In this document: positions 34,674 to 43,433 of the stretch, piece by piece
Position numbering within the stretch: the stretch's first letter is position 1
How the letters are laid out: every line of letters begins with the position of its first letter
Assembly (NCBI RefSeq): GCF_000325705.1
Contig: NC_019904.1
Span: forward strand, 3,722,001-3,786,000
From: Echinicola vietnamensis DSM 17526
Lineage (GTDB): Bacteria; Bacteroidota; Bacteroidia; Cytophagales; Cyclobacteriaceae
Reading direction: 5' to 3'
DNA: 64,000 nt
Program-made: the position numbers and the translations under genes
Notes under the pieces: model-generated
What the model saw: only the letters and a program-made list of their open reading frames with translations
Databases searched by the model: none
What the model was told of the DNA's origin: nothing

Positions 34674-35630
34674 TAGAGGTGACCGTTTAATTTCATATAT
34701 TTATGCTTTTAAACAAGCAGATAATGGATGTTTTCAAAGGACAAGAGCTTATAGAGTTCAGTAGAAGGTTCCAGACCGAGTTGGATTGTAAGAAATATTT
34801 GTCCGAACTTAAGTGGAAAGATGGATTTACGTGTCGCAAGTGTGGTCATCAGGGTAGCCAGATCAGAAAGGATTACGCACGTACCTGCAATAAATGTAGC
34901 GATACAGAAAGTGCTGGCGCAGGCACCCTTTTCCATAAAGTCAAATTTGGTCTTGTAAAGGCATTTTATATCTGTTTTGAGATGAGCACAAGTACCAAAA
35001 GTCTCTCTGCGATGTATATGGCCAAACGGTATGGCATTAACCGTAAAACAGCCATGAGCTTCATGCATAAAGTACGTGAGGCCATGAAATCGAGCGGAAA
35101 TCATCCGATGAAGGGAGAAGTTCATGTGGACGAATTCGTAGTAGGGGGCCAAGAAGCCGGACATACCGGAAGGAGCTATGGAGGTAAGAAAAAGAAGGTA
35201 GTATGCGCGGTAGAACTTACTGATGCAGGAAAAGTCAAACGGTTTTATGCTTTACAGATCAAGGATTTTTCAGCCAAATCACTACGTCCCATCTTTGAGA
35301 GCCACATCGACAGGGGTGCCCAAGTTCAGACAGACGAATGGAAAGGGTATCGTCCTATCAAAAATGACTTTACCATCAAACAGACTCCCAGTGAATTAGG
35401 CTTAAATTTTAAAGCAATTCACACCATGATCCATCAGGTAAAATCGTGGTTAAGGACGACGTTTTCCTGGGTAAGCAAAAGGCATATAGACCGCTACCTA
35501 AGTGAGTTTTCCTACAGAATCAACCGCTCACAGAGCAAGGACACGATCTTCCACAATTTGATCACCAGAATGGTCAGTAAGAAAAAAATCCATATTGCTG
35601 ACTTAATATGATATTAACTGGTCACCTCTA
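34674..35630 (+). mobile_element. IS1595-family insertion sequence, copy 2 (957 bp)
   Basis: Inverted repeats TAGAGGTGACC (34674-34684) and GGTCACCTCTA (35620-35630). The target duplication TAATTTGA is perfect at 34666-34673 and 35631-35638. Its own duplication differs from that of copy 1, so the two copies arrived by separate events and do not form a composite transposon. Confidence 0.96.
34703..35611 (+). CDS. IS1595-family transposase, copy 2
   Basis: Residue-for-residue the same 302-residue transposase as at 33247, with the same zinc ribbon and D143/D211 catalytic positions. Lack of any change between copies means very recent spread. The element lies between the Cys-rich gene and the metal-responsive regulator on the same strand, so transcription reading out of it could alter expression of the cargo operon. 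Confidence 0.94.
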   Translation: MLLNKQIMDVFKGQELIEFSRRFQTELDCKKYLSELKWKDGFTCRKCGHQGSQIRKDYARTCNKCSDTESAGAGTLFHKVKFGLVKAFYICFEMSTSTKSLSAMYMAKRYGINRKTAMSFMHKVREAMKSSGNHPMKGEVHVDEFVVGGQEAGHTGRSYGGKKKKVVCAVELTDAGKVKRFYALQIKDFSAKSLRPIFESHIDRGAQVQTDEWKGYRPIKNDFTIKQTPSELGLNFKAIHTMIHQVKSWLRTTFSWVSKRHIDRYLSEFSYRINRSQSKDTIFHNLITRMVSKKKIHIADLI

Positions 35631-35748
35631 TAATTTGATTTTCTACATCGCAGGTTAAAATTAATCTGCATTACCTCTATAGCCAATATTTCACTTCTGG
35701 CTAACATTTGTTGTACCCTATTCTCAACAACGCCACACAATATTAATC

Positions 35749-35790
35749 CTGTTAGGCTAAACCTATCAGACCATTGAGCTAAACTCAATG
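35749..35790. promoter_or_regulatory. Two adjacent inverted repeats with the same CTAAA centre
   Basis: CTGTTAGG-CTAAA-CCTATCAG (35749-35769, one mismatch) is followed two bases later by CATTGAG-CTAAA-CTCAATG (35772-35790, perfect). Both have a 5-base CTAAA spacer and the wider form AGNCTAAANCT. They end 17 bases before the ATG of the metal-responsive AraC gene. They could be operators for that regulator or two small RNA hairpins in its leader. Confidence 0.6.
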
Positions 35791-35807
35791 ACAATACATT
35801 CTATACT

Positions 35808-36389
35808 ATGAACAAACCAAAAGAATTTTGGATTAAGAATATGGTCTGTAACCGCTGCTTAAAAGTAATTAAGCAAGAATTACAAGAACTTGAAGTAACA
35901 GTGCTTTCCCTTGAATTGGGAAGGTTGCTGGTAGAAGCACCAAAAAAAGCGAACAATGAAATTATCGATGCCGTTACAAGTGTACTTCACGCCAATGATT
36001 TTGAAATTGTTCAGAATGAAGAAGAAATGCTCACAGAAAGAATCAAGATTATTCTAATAGAACAATTGCAAGAGCTACCGCTACATATTAAGGTAAAAAC
36101 ATCTGAACTATTGGCTTCAAGACTTCATAAAGATTACAAGACATTGAGCAGATTATTTTCAGCAAATCAACAGACAACCATTGAAAAGTACTTTATCAAA
36201 TTAAAAATAGAGAAAGTTAAAGAGCTCATTCAGCTTAAACAACATTCCTTTTCAGATATAGGATATTTATTGGACTACAGTAGTGTAAACCACCTGTCTA
36301 GACAGTTTAAAGACGTTGTTGGTATGAGTATGACCGATTATAAAAATACTGAAAACTGGAAACGAAGTTTTTATGATGAAATTATATAG
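35808..36389 (+). CDS. AraC-family regulator with N-terminal heavy-metal-binding domain
   Basis: A 193-residue fusion. Residues 1-70 resemble an HMA copper-chaperone domain with CxxC (C14 and C17 in MVCNRC); residues about 90-190 are an AraC-type DNA-binding domain with two helix-turn-helix units (TLSRLFSANQQTTIEKY, SFSDIGYLLDYSSVNHLSRQFK). This arrangement would let metal binding directly control DNA binding. It is the first gene of the metal block and probably regulates it and itself through the paired repeats just upstream. Confidence 0.87.
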   Translation: MNKPKEFWIKNMVCNRCLKVIKQELQELEVTVLSLELGRLLVEAPKKANNEIIDAVTSVLHANDFEIVQNEEEMLTERIKIILIEQLQELPLHIKVKTSELLASRLHKDYKTLSRLFSANQQTTIEKYFIKLKIEKVKELIQLKQHSFSDIGYLLDYSSVNHLSRQFKDVVGMSMTDYKNTENWKRSFYDEII

Positions 36390-36458
36390 ATAACAACGAA
36401 AGTTGTGCAGATAAATGCCTGTGCCAGTTGTTAATTTTACCGTATTAAATCAAAAAAA

Positions 36459-37058
36459 ATGAAAAAACTACTCATCACATTAGTTTTGATTCCTTTTCTG
36501 GGGATTGCACAAACTATAGAAAATATAGATTATATCTCGCCCTTTAATAATGACGTGGCTGCGATTAAAAAAGGAAACGAATGGGGATTCATTGACCGCG
36601 ATGGACAATTAACCGTTGATTTTCGAAATGATTTAGTGCTAACTAAAACGGAAAATGCTGCCTATCCCATATTCAGTAATGGGAAATGCTTAATTGCCCA
36701 TCAAAAAAACGGTGTTCTTTATTATGGCTATATCGATAAAACTGGAAAAACTGTCATCACTCCACAATTCCTCAATGCCAACAACTTTCAATATGGCAAA
36801 GCCTTGGTGTTAAAAGTTGAAAAAGAAACCATTGGCTATAATGACATTTTCAAAAAAGACGTGGTAAACTACCATTATTTTGAGCTTGTTATAGATGAGA
36901 ATGGTAATACCATTGACCATTTAACGCAATTGGCCATTCACGTCTCGCCAAAAGATAAGAATGATAAAAATCCACCTGCCATCACATCAAAATTGATTTC
37001 GGAAAATTTGGTGGCAGTTAAAGGTAATAATAAGAAGTGGCGTATAAAAAAAATCTAA
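36459..37058 (+). CDS. Secreted WG-repeat protein
   Basis: A 199-residue protein with a signal peptide (MKKLLITLVLIPFLGIAQ). WG-type repeats are visible as EWGFIDRDGQLTVDFR (about 42-57) and YGYIDKTGKTVITPQF (about 89-105), followed by a less clear third. WG repeats form beta-propeller-like or beta-sheet units with no known catalytic role. It lies between the regulator and the Met-rich lipoprotein. Confidence 0.75.
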   Translation: MKKLLITLVLIPFLGIAQTIENIDYISPFNNDVAAIKKGNEWGFIDRDGQLTVDFRNDLVLTKTENAAYPIFSNGKCLIAHQKNGVLYYGYIDKTGKTVITPQFLNANNFQYGKALVLKVEKETIGYNDIFKKDVVNYHYFELVIDENGNTIDHLTQLAIHVSPKDKNDKNPPAITSKLISENLVAVKGNNKKWRIKKI

Positions 37059-37140
37059 TAATATTGAAAATACACATAACATATAAGAAATTCAAAAAGA
37101 TTATAACCTTTTTAAAATCTGCGAATTAATAGTTGATAAT

Positions 37141-37180
37141 CCATTCCCTCAACTATAAACATTTAGATTGTTGGGAATGG
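37141..37180 (+). promoter_or_regulatory. Hairpin in the leader of the Met-rich lipoprotein gene
   Basis: CCATTCCC (37141-37148) pairs with GGGAATGG (37173-37180), with AAC/GTT pairing further in, about 45 bases before the ATG at 37224. There is no T-run, so this is more likely a leader structure or protein site than a terminator. Confidence 0.4.
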
Positions 37181-37223
37181 GTTTATAAAAATTAAAATAA
37201 ATGTTTAACTCAAAAAATAAATT

Positions 37224-37703
37224 ATGAAAACACTACTAATTGTTTTATCGGCAGTTGGGCTTTTAAGCTTAAACAGTTGCAAACAAGAAACAAACACTCA
37301 GGCACTAATGGAAAACCCTGAAACTCGCACAGAAGTTTTTAATGCCATTTCCAAAAATCACGACTATATGACCGAATTTATGGAAAGTATGCACGACAAC
37401 CAACACGCAATGCAAATGATGCAGGGCAACAAAAAAATGATGAGCTCAATGATGCAAGGAGAAGGAATGCAAATGATGATGAAAGACAGTACAATGATGC
37501 ACTCAATGATGGACGGAATGATGAATGACGGCAAAATGATGGGCACTATGATGAAAATGATGCACGAAAAAGGGATGATGAGCGAAGACTGTATGGAATC
37601 CTGCTCAAAGATGATGGGCGAAAAAGGAATGGATATGCAGGGTATGGACAAGATGGACGATATGGATAGTCCAACCAAAGGTGAGCATACCGAGCATCAT
37701 TAA
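37224..37703 (+). CDS. Methionine-rich lipoprotein, likely copper-binding
   Basis: A 159-residue lipoprotein with lipobox LSLNSC (Cys19). From about residue 55 onward more than a quarter of residues are Met, arranged as MM, MxM and MMxxMM (MQMMQGNKKMMSSMM), with a His-containing end (GEHTEHH). Such arrays bind Cu(I) or Ag(I) outside the cytoplasm. The CopZ-like chaperone and CPH ATPase of the same block support this role. Confidence 0.8.
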   Translation: MKTLLIVLSAVGLLSLNSCKQETNTQALMENPETRTEVFNAISKNHDYMTEFMESMHDNQHAMQMMQGNKKMMSSMMQGEGMQMMMKDSTMMHSMMDGMMNDGKMMGTMMKMMHEKGMMSEDCMESCSKMMGEKGMDMQGMDKMDDMDSPTKGEHTEHH

Positions 37704-37727
37704 TTTTAACTTTTAAAATAAACAACA

Positions 37728-37997
37728 ATGAAAAATAATCACTGGATATGGATGGTCATCGGTTGTGGATTACCATTACTGTTTATCTTTTTTGCACCAT
37801 CATTAGGTATAGGAAGCAGTTCGTCTCTATTCATCTTCATCCTCTTTATGTTTGCTTGTCACTTATTTATGCCTCACGGTTCACATCGCCACGGTGGGCA
37901 CAATCATTCACAGAATAGACAAAGAGAAAACGAACACGGTAAAGATGTTTCAAAAACAGAACCAAAAGATGAACACAAAGGGCATCATCACCATTAA
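37728..37997 (+). CDS. Small membrane protein with His-rich tail
   Basis: 89 residues: two membrane segments (about 6-24 and 28-48) and a hydrophilic His-rich tail (HGSHRHGGHNH, ending GHHHH). DUF2933-like in build. The tail would bind soft or borderline metal ions. It lies 24 bases after the Met-rich gene and 7 before the CopZ-like gene. Confidence 0.72.
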   Translation: MKNNHWIWMVIGCGLPLLFIFFAPSLGIGSSSSLFIFILFMFACHLFMPHGSHRHGGHNHSQNRQRENEHGKDVSKTEPKDEHKGHHHH

Positions 37998-38004
37998 ATA
38001 CTAA

Positions 38005-38223
38005 ATGATGAAACAAAAATTTCAAATAAGCGGAATCAGCTGCGGTGGATGTGTATCAAGAGTAAAAAAGACTTTAGAAGAACATCCCAATATAGAAAAA
38101 GCAGAGATCTTTTTGGCACCAAAAGGTGCTGCACTTATCACGATGAATGAAGCACTTTCTGTTGCCGAATTACAAAAGCAACTTGATGGGCTCAATGGTT
38201 ATACAATTACAGAATTAAATTAA
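38005..38223 (+). CDS. Heavy-metal-associated (CopZ-like) chaperone
   Basis: A 72-residue single HMA domain with the metal motif GISCGGC (C13, C16) and beta-alpha-beta-beta-alpha-beta length. It carries Cu(I) in the cytoplasm, most likely to the P1B ATPase at the far end of the cargo, which lacks its own CxxC domain. Confidence 0.88.
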   Translation: MMKQKFQISGISCGGCVSRVKKTLEEHPNIEKAEIFLAPKGAALITMNEALSVAELQKQLDGLNGYTITELN

Positions 38224-38245
38224 CAACAACTTAAAACCAAAAATT

Positions 38246-38464
38246 ATGCATTTTTACGAAGGACATTTTGGAGGTATGCACCTAATATGGTGGATTATAT
38301 GGATTATTTTATTGGCTTGGATATTCTTTATCCCAGCAGATATCCCTTATCAAAAAACAAAGAAGGACAGCCCACTGGATATTCTTAAAAACCGCTTTGC
38401 AAAAGGCGAAATATCCAAGGAAGAATTTGAGGAATCAAAAAAGATATTAAAATCAGACAACTAA
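38246..38464 (+). CDS. SHOCT-domain small membrane protein
   Basis: 72 residues: one membrane segment (IWWIIWIILLAWIFFIP, about 14-31) and a C-terminal SHOCT motif (DILKNRFAKGEISKEEFEE). SHOCT peptides are common beside metal-efflux genes and their action is unknown. Confidence 0.8.
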   Translation: MHFYEGHFGGMHLIWWIIWIILLAWIFFIPADIPYQKTKKDSPLDILKNRFAKGEISKEEFEESKKILKSDN

Positions 38465-38481
38465 CTCAAAACTTTAAAATT

Positions 38482-38760
38482 ATGTATCGATTAAACGTAA
38501 AAAAACTCGGATTTGCTTTCGGTCTTACGGGGGCACTAATTTACTTAGGCTGTATGATAGTTATGTCAACAGCAGGTCGAGAAGCCACTATCGATTTTTT
38601 CAACAGCCTATTGCACGGTTTAGATACCACAAGCATTATCAGGATGGATGTGCCACTATGGGAAGCTGGTTTGGGAATAGTACAGATATTCATTTTAGGA
38701 TGGCTAATAGGTGCCTGTATTGCGGCTTTTTATAATGCGCAAATAAAAGTCAAAAAATAA
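38482..38760 (+). CDS. DUF5676-family membrane protein
   Basis: 92 residues with two membrane helices (about 9-30 and 63-86), matching the build of the DUF5676 family seen in Bacteroidota metal-resistance clusters. No catalytic or metal motif is apparent. Confidence 0.65.
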   Translation: MYRLNVKKLGFAFGLTGALIYLGCMIVMSTAGREATIDFFNSLLHGLDTTSIIRMDVPLWEAGLGIVQIFILGWLIGACIAAFYNAQIKVKK

Positions 38761-38778
38761 GAGAGTAAAATAAAATTT

Positions 38779-39489
38779 ATGCAATATGTCTGGTTCATAT
38801 GGTCTCTTATAATTCTTGCTCTTTGGGCAATAATCTATTTGTCAAAAAAGGGGTATAGAAAAGAAATGCTCAAAATGAGCCTTATTACTATGCCCTTTGG
38901 ATTGACCGAACCTTTGTTTGTACCTGAATATTGGTTTCCACCTTCCCTATTTAATTTAGCAGAAAGAACAGGCTTCGATATTGAGAGTCTTATATTCTCT
39001 TTTGCCATTGGCGGAATTGGGACGGTATTGTATAACCTAATATTCAAAAAAAGCTATATAGATATGCCTCATACCGAACGAGGCCACCAAAGACATAAGC
39101 TACATATTTATATACTTTTTGTTCCAGCCATTGTATTTGTCATATTTAGTCTTTTCACCACGCTTAACCACATCTATTGTGGCATCATTGCAATGTTTTT
39201 TGGTGGTTTGGCAACATTGTACTGTCGCCCGGATTTAAAAGGAAAAATATGGGTTGGTGGAATCTTGTTTACCATACTGTATTTCATTTATTTCGGAAGC
39301 ATCCTTCCGTTCTATCCCCAATATGTGGAGTTGTACTGGAATCTGGACAACCTGACCCATATTCTTGTTTTGAGAATCCCAATTGAAGAGTTACTGTTCG
39401 CTTTCACCTTTGGCATGTATTGGTCTGGATTATATGAACACTTGTATTGGAGAAAACTTATAAAATCGAAAGAAATGTCAACCAACTAA
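38779..39489 (+). CDS. Lycopene cyclase-domain membrane protein
   Basis: A 236-residue protein with about six or seven membrane helices that resembles the CrtYc/CrtYd-type lycopene cyclase domain; the motif RIPIEELLFAFTFGMYW near residues 203-219 corresponds to the PxEE element. In carotenoid producers the enzyme closes the end rings of lycopene. No other carotenoid gene is present here, so its action in this cluster is open; it may have been taken over for another membrane function. Confidence 0.7.
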   Translation: MQYVWFIWSLIILALWAIIYLSKKGYRKEMLKMSLITMPFGLTEPLFVPEYWFPPSLFNLAERTGFDIESLIFSFAIGGIGTVLYNLIFKKSYIDMPHTERGHQRHKLHIYILFVPAIVFVIFSLFTTLNHIYCGIIAMFFGGLATLYCRPDLKGKIWVGGILFTILYFIYFGSILPFYPQYVELYWNLDNLTHILVLRIPIEELLFAFTFGMYWSGLYEHLYWRKLIKSKEMSTN

Positions 39490-39501
39490 TACATTCAAAC
39501 T

Positions 39502-39963
39502 ATGAAAATACTATTGGCCATAGATGGTTCAGATTTCAGTAAAGTAGCCATTCACGAACTTATAAAAATGACCCTATCCTCAAATAGTGAAATTCATATT
39601 ATAAATGTTTATGAAGTTCCGAAAACAACCGGCCTGGGATTGCATACTATGGGCGGCAGGATAGGAAATTACATAGAAGAAATTAGAAGTAACGCTCAAA
39701 AATTGGGAAACAAAATCGTTTCAGAAGCTTTCGATAAAATCAAGGCCGAAAACAAGGCACTTACCATAACCACAAGTGTTGTTAGTGGCCTGCCCAAAAG
39801 TACTATTTATGAAAAAGCAGAAGATTGGGGTGCAGATTTAATCGTAGTAGGCTCTCAGGGTCACGGTGCACTTTCACGCTTAGTATTGGGCTCTGTATCC
39901 CAATATTTGACCACAAATGCCAAATGTTCAGTACTCATTGCAAGAGATAGAAATAAAAAATGA
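39502..39963 (+). CDS. Universal stress protein, single domain
   Basis: A 153-residue UspA-type protein. The ATP-binding pattern is complete: LLAIDGSDFS at the start and VVGSQGHGALSRLVLGS near residues 115-131. ATP-binding USPs appear in energy stress and low-oxygen responses. It overlaps the NADH dehydrogenase gene by 4 bases (ATGA), so the two are translated together. Confidence 0.9.
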   Translation: MKILLAIDGSDFSKVAIHELIKMTLSSNSEIHIINVYEVPKTTGLGLHTMGGRIGNYIEEIRSNAQKLGNKIVSEAFDKIKAENKALTITTSVVSGLPKSTIYEKAEDWGADLIVVGSQGHGALSRLVLGSVSQYLTTNAKCSVLIARDRNKK

Positions 39964-41315
39964 AAGAAAAGCAAACACATAGCATTACATTAGAATCCAC
40001 TTGTAAGATAACAGATGAAATCTGTCTTCCCGATACCAAATTACCTAGTGTGGTTATCGTTGGTGGAGGATTTGCAGGTTTGGCATTGGTTGAAAAACTG
40101 AAACACAAAGAAGTTCAAGTGGTTTTACTCGATAAAAATAACTTCCATCAATTTCAACCTTTATTATATCAAGTGGCAACGAGTGCGTTGGAACCTGATA
40201 GCATAGTATTTCCATTCAGAAAACAAATCAATGGCTATAAAAATGTTTTCTTTCGTTTGGCAGAAGTTGTGGAAATTCAACCTGATTCAAATACTATATT
40301 GACCAATAAGGGAAGTGTTTCTTATGACTATTTAGTGTTGGCTACTGGCACGACCACCAATTTCTTTGGGATGGATTCTGTAGCCGAAAATAGTTTGGGG
40401 ATGAAGGATATTCGCGATTCCCTCAACATCCGTCATATGATGTTGCAAAATTTGGAACAGGCAGCTATTACTTGTGATAATAAAGAACGCGACGCACTGA
40501 CAAATTTTGTAATAGTAGGTGGTGGTCCAGCAGGCGTAGAAATGGCAGGAGCTTTGGCAGAGTTTTGCAAATACATCCTTCCCAAAGATTACCCAGAGTA
40601 CCCTTCTTCCATTATGAATATTTATTTAATAGAAGCCATTGATGAGTTGTTAAGCACAATGTCTGATAAGGCATCATCGAAAACCCTCAAATATTTAGAG
40701 GATTTAAATGTAAAGGTATTATTAAATGAAGCTGTAAGCAATTATGATGGAAAGGAAGTCACTACCATAAGTGGTAAGACCATTTTGGCTAAAAACCTTA
40801 TCTGGACGGCTGGCGTAAAAGGACAATTCCCAAATGGTATTGATGAAAAACACATAGTCAGGGGCAACCGGATTAAAACCGATGCTAATTTAAAAGTAGA
40901 AGGCTACGAAAACATTTTTGCCATAGGCGATATAGCTGCGCTTATTTCTGAAGAAAGACCCAAAGGGCATCCACAGGTGGCGCAGGCAGCAATTCAACAA
41001 GGAAAATATCTGGGTAATTCTATATTAAACCTCATAAATAATAAACCCACACAACCTTTCGAATATAAAGACAAAGGCTCCTTGGCCACTGTAGGAAAAC
41101 GCAAGGCAGTTGCCGATTTGGGCAAATTTAAATTTGCAGGCTATTTCGCCTGGTTGCTGTGGTCCGTTGTTCACTTGATGTCCATAAGTGGATTTAGAAA
41201 TAGATTGATGGTTGGTTTTAATTGGGCGGTTAGCTATTTCACTTATGAAAAGAGCAACCGCTTGATTATTAGAAATTTTAAGCCAAAATCATTAATCGAT
41301 AATACAGAAGAATAA
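39960..41315 (+). CDS. Type II NADH dehydrogenase (NDH-2-like)
   Basis: A 451-residue FAD enzyme that passes electrons from NADH to quinone without pumping protons. FAD-binding VVIVGGGFAGLALVEKL (about 32-48), NAD-binding FVIVGGGPAGVEMAGAL (about 181-197), and FAIGDIAAL. The C-terminal amphipathic region (WSVVHLMSISGFRNRLMVG) anchors it to the membrane. A 30-residue N-terminal lead containing two Cys is unusual. In the cluster it could re-oxidise NADH from the glycolytic enzymes. Confidence 0.88.
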   Translation: MKEKQTHSITLESTCKITDEICLPDTKLPSVVIVGGGFAGLALVEKLKHKEVQVVLLDKNNFHQFQPLLYQVATSALEPDSIVFPFRKQINGYKNVFFRLAEVVEIQPDSNTILTNKGSVSYDYLVLATGTTTNFFGMDSVAENSLGMKDIRDSLNIRHMMLQNLEQAAITCDNKERDALTNFVIVGGGPAGVEMAGALAEFCKYILPKDYPEYPSSIMNIYLIEAIDELLSTMSDKASSKTLKYLEDLNVKVLLNEAVSNYDGKEVTTISGKTILAKNLIWTAGVKGQFPNGIDEKHIVRGNRIKTDANLKVEGYENIFAIGDIAALISEERPKGHPQVAQAAIQQGKYLGNSILNLINNKPTQPFEYKDKGSLATVGKRKAVADLGKFKFAGYFAWLLWSVVHLMSISGFRNRLMVGFNWAVSYFTYEKSNRLIIRNFKPKSLIDNTEE

Positions 41316-41335
41316 CTAATTAAAACAAAATTTAT

Positions 41336-42349
41336 ATGAAAGAAATAGGAGTTATAGGATACGGAGTCATAGGAAAAAGAGTGGCAGATGCCATCAAATT
41401 ACAAGATGATATGAAGCTTTCGGGCGTTTGCGATATAATCAGCGATTGGCGCATTCAAAATGCCGTAAGAAAGGAGTATGATATTTATGCAGCTACCGAA
41501 GAAGCAGCCAATGATATGGACTCAAAAGGAATTTCAGTAAAAGGAAGCTTACAGGAACTTTTAAAGAAATCAGATCTTGTTGTGGACTGTACACCCAAAA
41601 AAATTGCCGCTCAGAATGTCGTTATCTACAAGGAGCAAAACATCAAATTTATTCTACACGGTGGCGAAAAACACGAAACCACAGGGCATTCCTTTAGTGC
41701 AGAAAATAATTACAAATCGGCTCTAAACTTGAATGCGACAAGAGTAGTTTCTTGTAATACTACGTCTATTTTAAGAACCTTGACCGCTTTAAAAAGAGCC
41801 GATTTATTGGATTATGCCAGAGGTACACTTTTAAGAAGAGCTACAGACCCTTGGGAAAGTCATTTAGGTGGTATTATGAATACAATGGTTCCCGAAAAAG
41901 ATATCCCAAGCCATCAAGGTCCAGATGCTAAAAGTGTTGACCCAGAACTGGATGTCATCACCGCAGCGGTAAAAGTACCCGAAACATTGAGCCATATGCA
42001 CTACTGGAATGTGAAATTGAAAAAGCAGGCGACAAAGGAAGAAGTACTAAATGCATTTAAAACATCAAGCCGTATTAAATTAATTCGATATGACCAAGGC
42101 TTGGTCTCTAACAACACCATTAAGGAAATGTTTCTGGATATGGGAAGACCTTGGGGAGATATGTATGAAGTGGCTCTTTGGGAAGATATGCTGAAAGTAC
42201 AGGGAGACGAACTTTTTTATGCTTATGTAGTCGATAACCAAGCTATTGTTATACCAGAAACCATAGATGCTATTAGAGCACTTACCGGAATTGAAACAAA
42301 TGGTACAAAATCCATAGTCAAAACAAATGAAAGTTTAGGAATCTATTAA
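41336..42349 (+). CDS. Type II (archaeal-type) glyceraldehyde-3-phosphate dehydrogenase
   Basis: A 337-residue enzyme of the archaeal GAPDH group, not the usual bacterial GapA. Nucleotide-binding [12 protein letters not shown] (8-19) and the catalytic Cys140 in [10 protein letters not shown] (bacterial GapA has SCTTN). HGGEKHE and [12 protein letters not shown] also match archaeal enzymes. It oxidises glyceraldehyde-3-phosphate with NAD(P), reversibly. The gene is followed 11 bases on by the aldolase. In bacteria this type is rare and points to lateral transfer. Confidence 0.9.
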   Translation: MKEIGVIGYGVIGKRVADAIKLQDDMKLSGVCDIISDWRIQNAVRKEYDIYAATEEAANDMDSKGISVKGSLQELLKKSDLVVDCTPKKIAAQNVVIYKEQNIKFILHGGEKHETTGHSFSAENNYKSALNLNATRVVSCNTTSILRTLTALKRADLLDYARGTLLRRATDPWESHLGGIMNTMVPEKDIPSHQGPDAKSVDPELDVITAAVKVPETLSHMHYWNVKLKKQATKEEVLNAFKTSSRIKLIRYDQGLVSNNTIKEMFLDMGRPWGDMYEVALWEDMLKVQGDELFYAYVVDNQAIVIPETIDAIRALTGIETNGTKSIVKTNESLGIY

Positions 42350-42360
42350 ATACTATCAAA

Positions 42361-43422
42361 ATGAAAACAGACAAGAATATAGTAGAACTTTTAGGAGAAA
42401 AAGCATCTTTCTATTTGGAACACATTTGTGAAAAAATAACTAAAGATGAGTTGCAGACCCCAAGCAAGAATAGTATAGATAAGGTGTTTGGAAATAGCAA
42501 CAGAAATCCACAGGTACTTCGTAGCCTTTCCCAGTTATACAATCACGGAAATTTGGCAGGAACTGGTTATTTAAGTATCCTCCCTGTCGACCAAGGCATT
42601 GAGCATAGCGCAGCATATTCATTCTACAAAAACCCAGATTATTTTGACCCTGAGAACATTATAAAACTCGCCCTTGAGGCAGGTTGTAATGGTGTGGCGT
42701 CCACGTTTGGGGTTTTGGGTTTGAACGCCCGAAAATATGCCCATAAAATCCCTTTTATCGTTAAGATTAACCATAATGAGTTACTCACCTATCCTAATAA
42801 ATATGACCAAACGCTCTTTGGTAAGGTAAAAACCGCTTGGGATATGGGAGCAATTGCCGTAGGAGCTACGATTTATTTTGGTTCAGCGGAAAGTAACCGA
42901 CAACTCAAAGAAATAGCTGAGGCTTTTGAAGAAGCTCACAATCTGGGTATGGCTACCATTTTATGGTGCTATACACGAAATGAAGCTTTTAAAACCGAAA
43001 AAGAAGATTACCACGCAGCTGCCGATGTTACTGGGCAGGCCAATCATTTGGGCGTAACTATTCAAGCGGATATCATTAAACAAAAATTACCAACCAATAA
43101 TTTCGGGTTTAAAGAAATAGGATTTGGAAAATATGATGATGAAATGTATAAAACGTTGACGACAGACCATCCCATAGACCTTTGTCGATTACAAGTTGCC
43201 AATTGTTATATGGGAAAAATAGGACTTATAAATTCAGGAGGCGGTTCCAAAGGAGAATCTGATTTGGTTGAGGCGATAACAACTGCCGTCATCAATAAAA
43301 GGGCTGGTGGCTCTGGGCTGATAATGGGAAGAAAAGCCTTTCAAAAACCATTCACTGAAGGGATTGAGCTCTTAAGATTTGTACAAGACGTCTATTTGGA
43401 CCAAAAAATAAGTATTGCTTAA
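42361..43422 (+). CDS. fbaB: Class I fructose-bisphosphate aldolase, DhnA/FbaB type
   Basis: 353 residues, almost the length of E. coli FbaB (350). It splits fructose-1,6-bisphosphate to two triose phosphates by a Schiff base; the likely lysine is K240 in [20 protein letters not shown] and a phosphate-binding [10 protein letters not shown] loop are further marks. It lies between GAPDH and the symporter, with phosphofructokinase next, making three consecutive glycolytic steps. Confidence 0.92.
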   Translation: MKTDKNIVELLGEKASFYLEHICEKITKDELQTPSKNSIDKVFGNSNRNPQVLRSLSQLYNHGNLAGTGYLSILPVDQGIEHSAAYSFYKNPDYFDPENIIKLALEAGCNGVASTFGVLGLNARKYAHKIPFIVKINHNELLTYPNKYDQTLFGKVKTAWDMGAIAVGATIYFGSAESNRQLKEIAEAFEEAHNLGMATILWCYTRNEAFKTEKEDYHAAADVTGQANHLGVTIQADIIKQKLPTNNFGFKEIGFGKYDDEMYKTLTTDHPIDLCRLQVANCYMGKIGLINSGGGSKGESDLVEAITTAVINKRAGGSGLIMGRKAFQKPFTEGIELLRFVQDVYLDQKISIA

Positions 43423-43433
43423 TTAAAAAAAGA

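Noticed and set aside
33218..35630. Composite transposon made of the two IS1595 copies and the Cys-rich gene
   Set aside because: Each copy has its own distinct perfect target duplication; a composite insertion would show one duplication at the outer ends only.
37364..37678. Minus-strand Ile-rich frame opposite the Met-rich lipoprotein
   Set aside because: ATG repeats on the + strand read as CAT/ATC/TCA on the other; it is a by-product of Met codons.
37224..37703. Tandem DNA repeat or CRISPR-like array
   Set aside because: The repetition comes from ATG-ATG codon runs in a coding frame; spacing is irregular. No CRISPR array is seen in the window.
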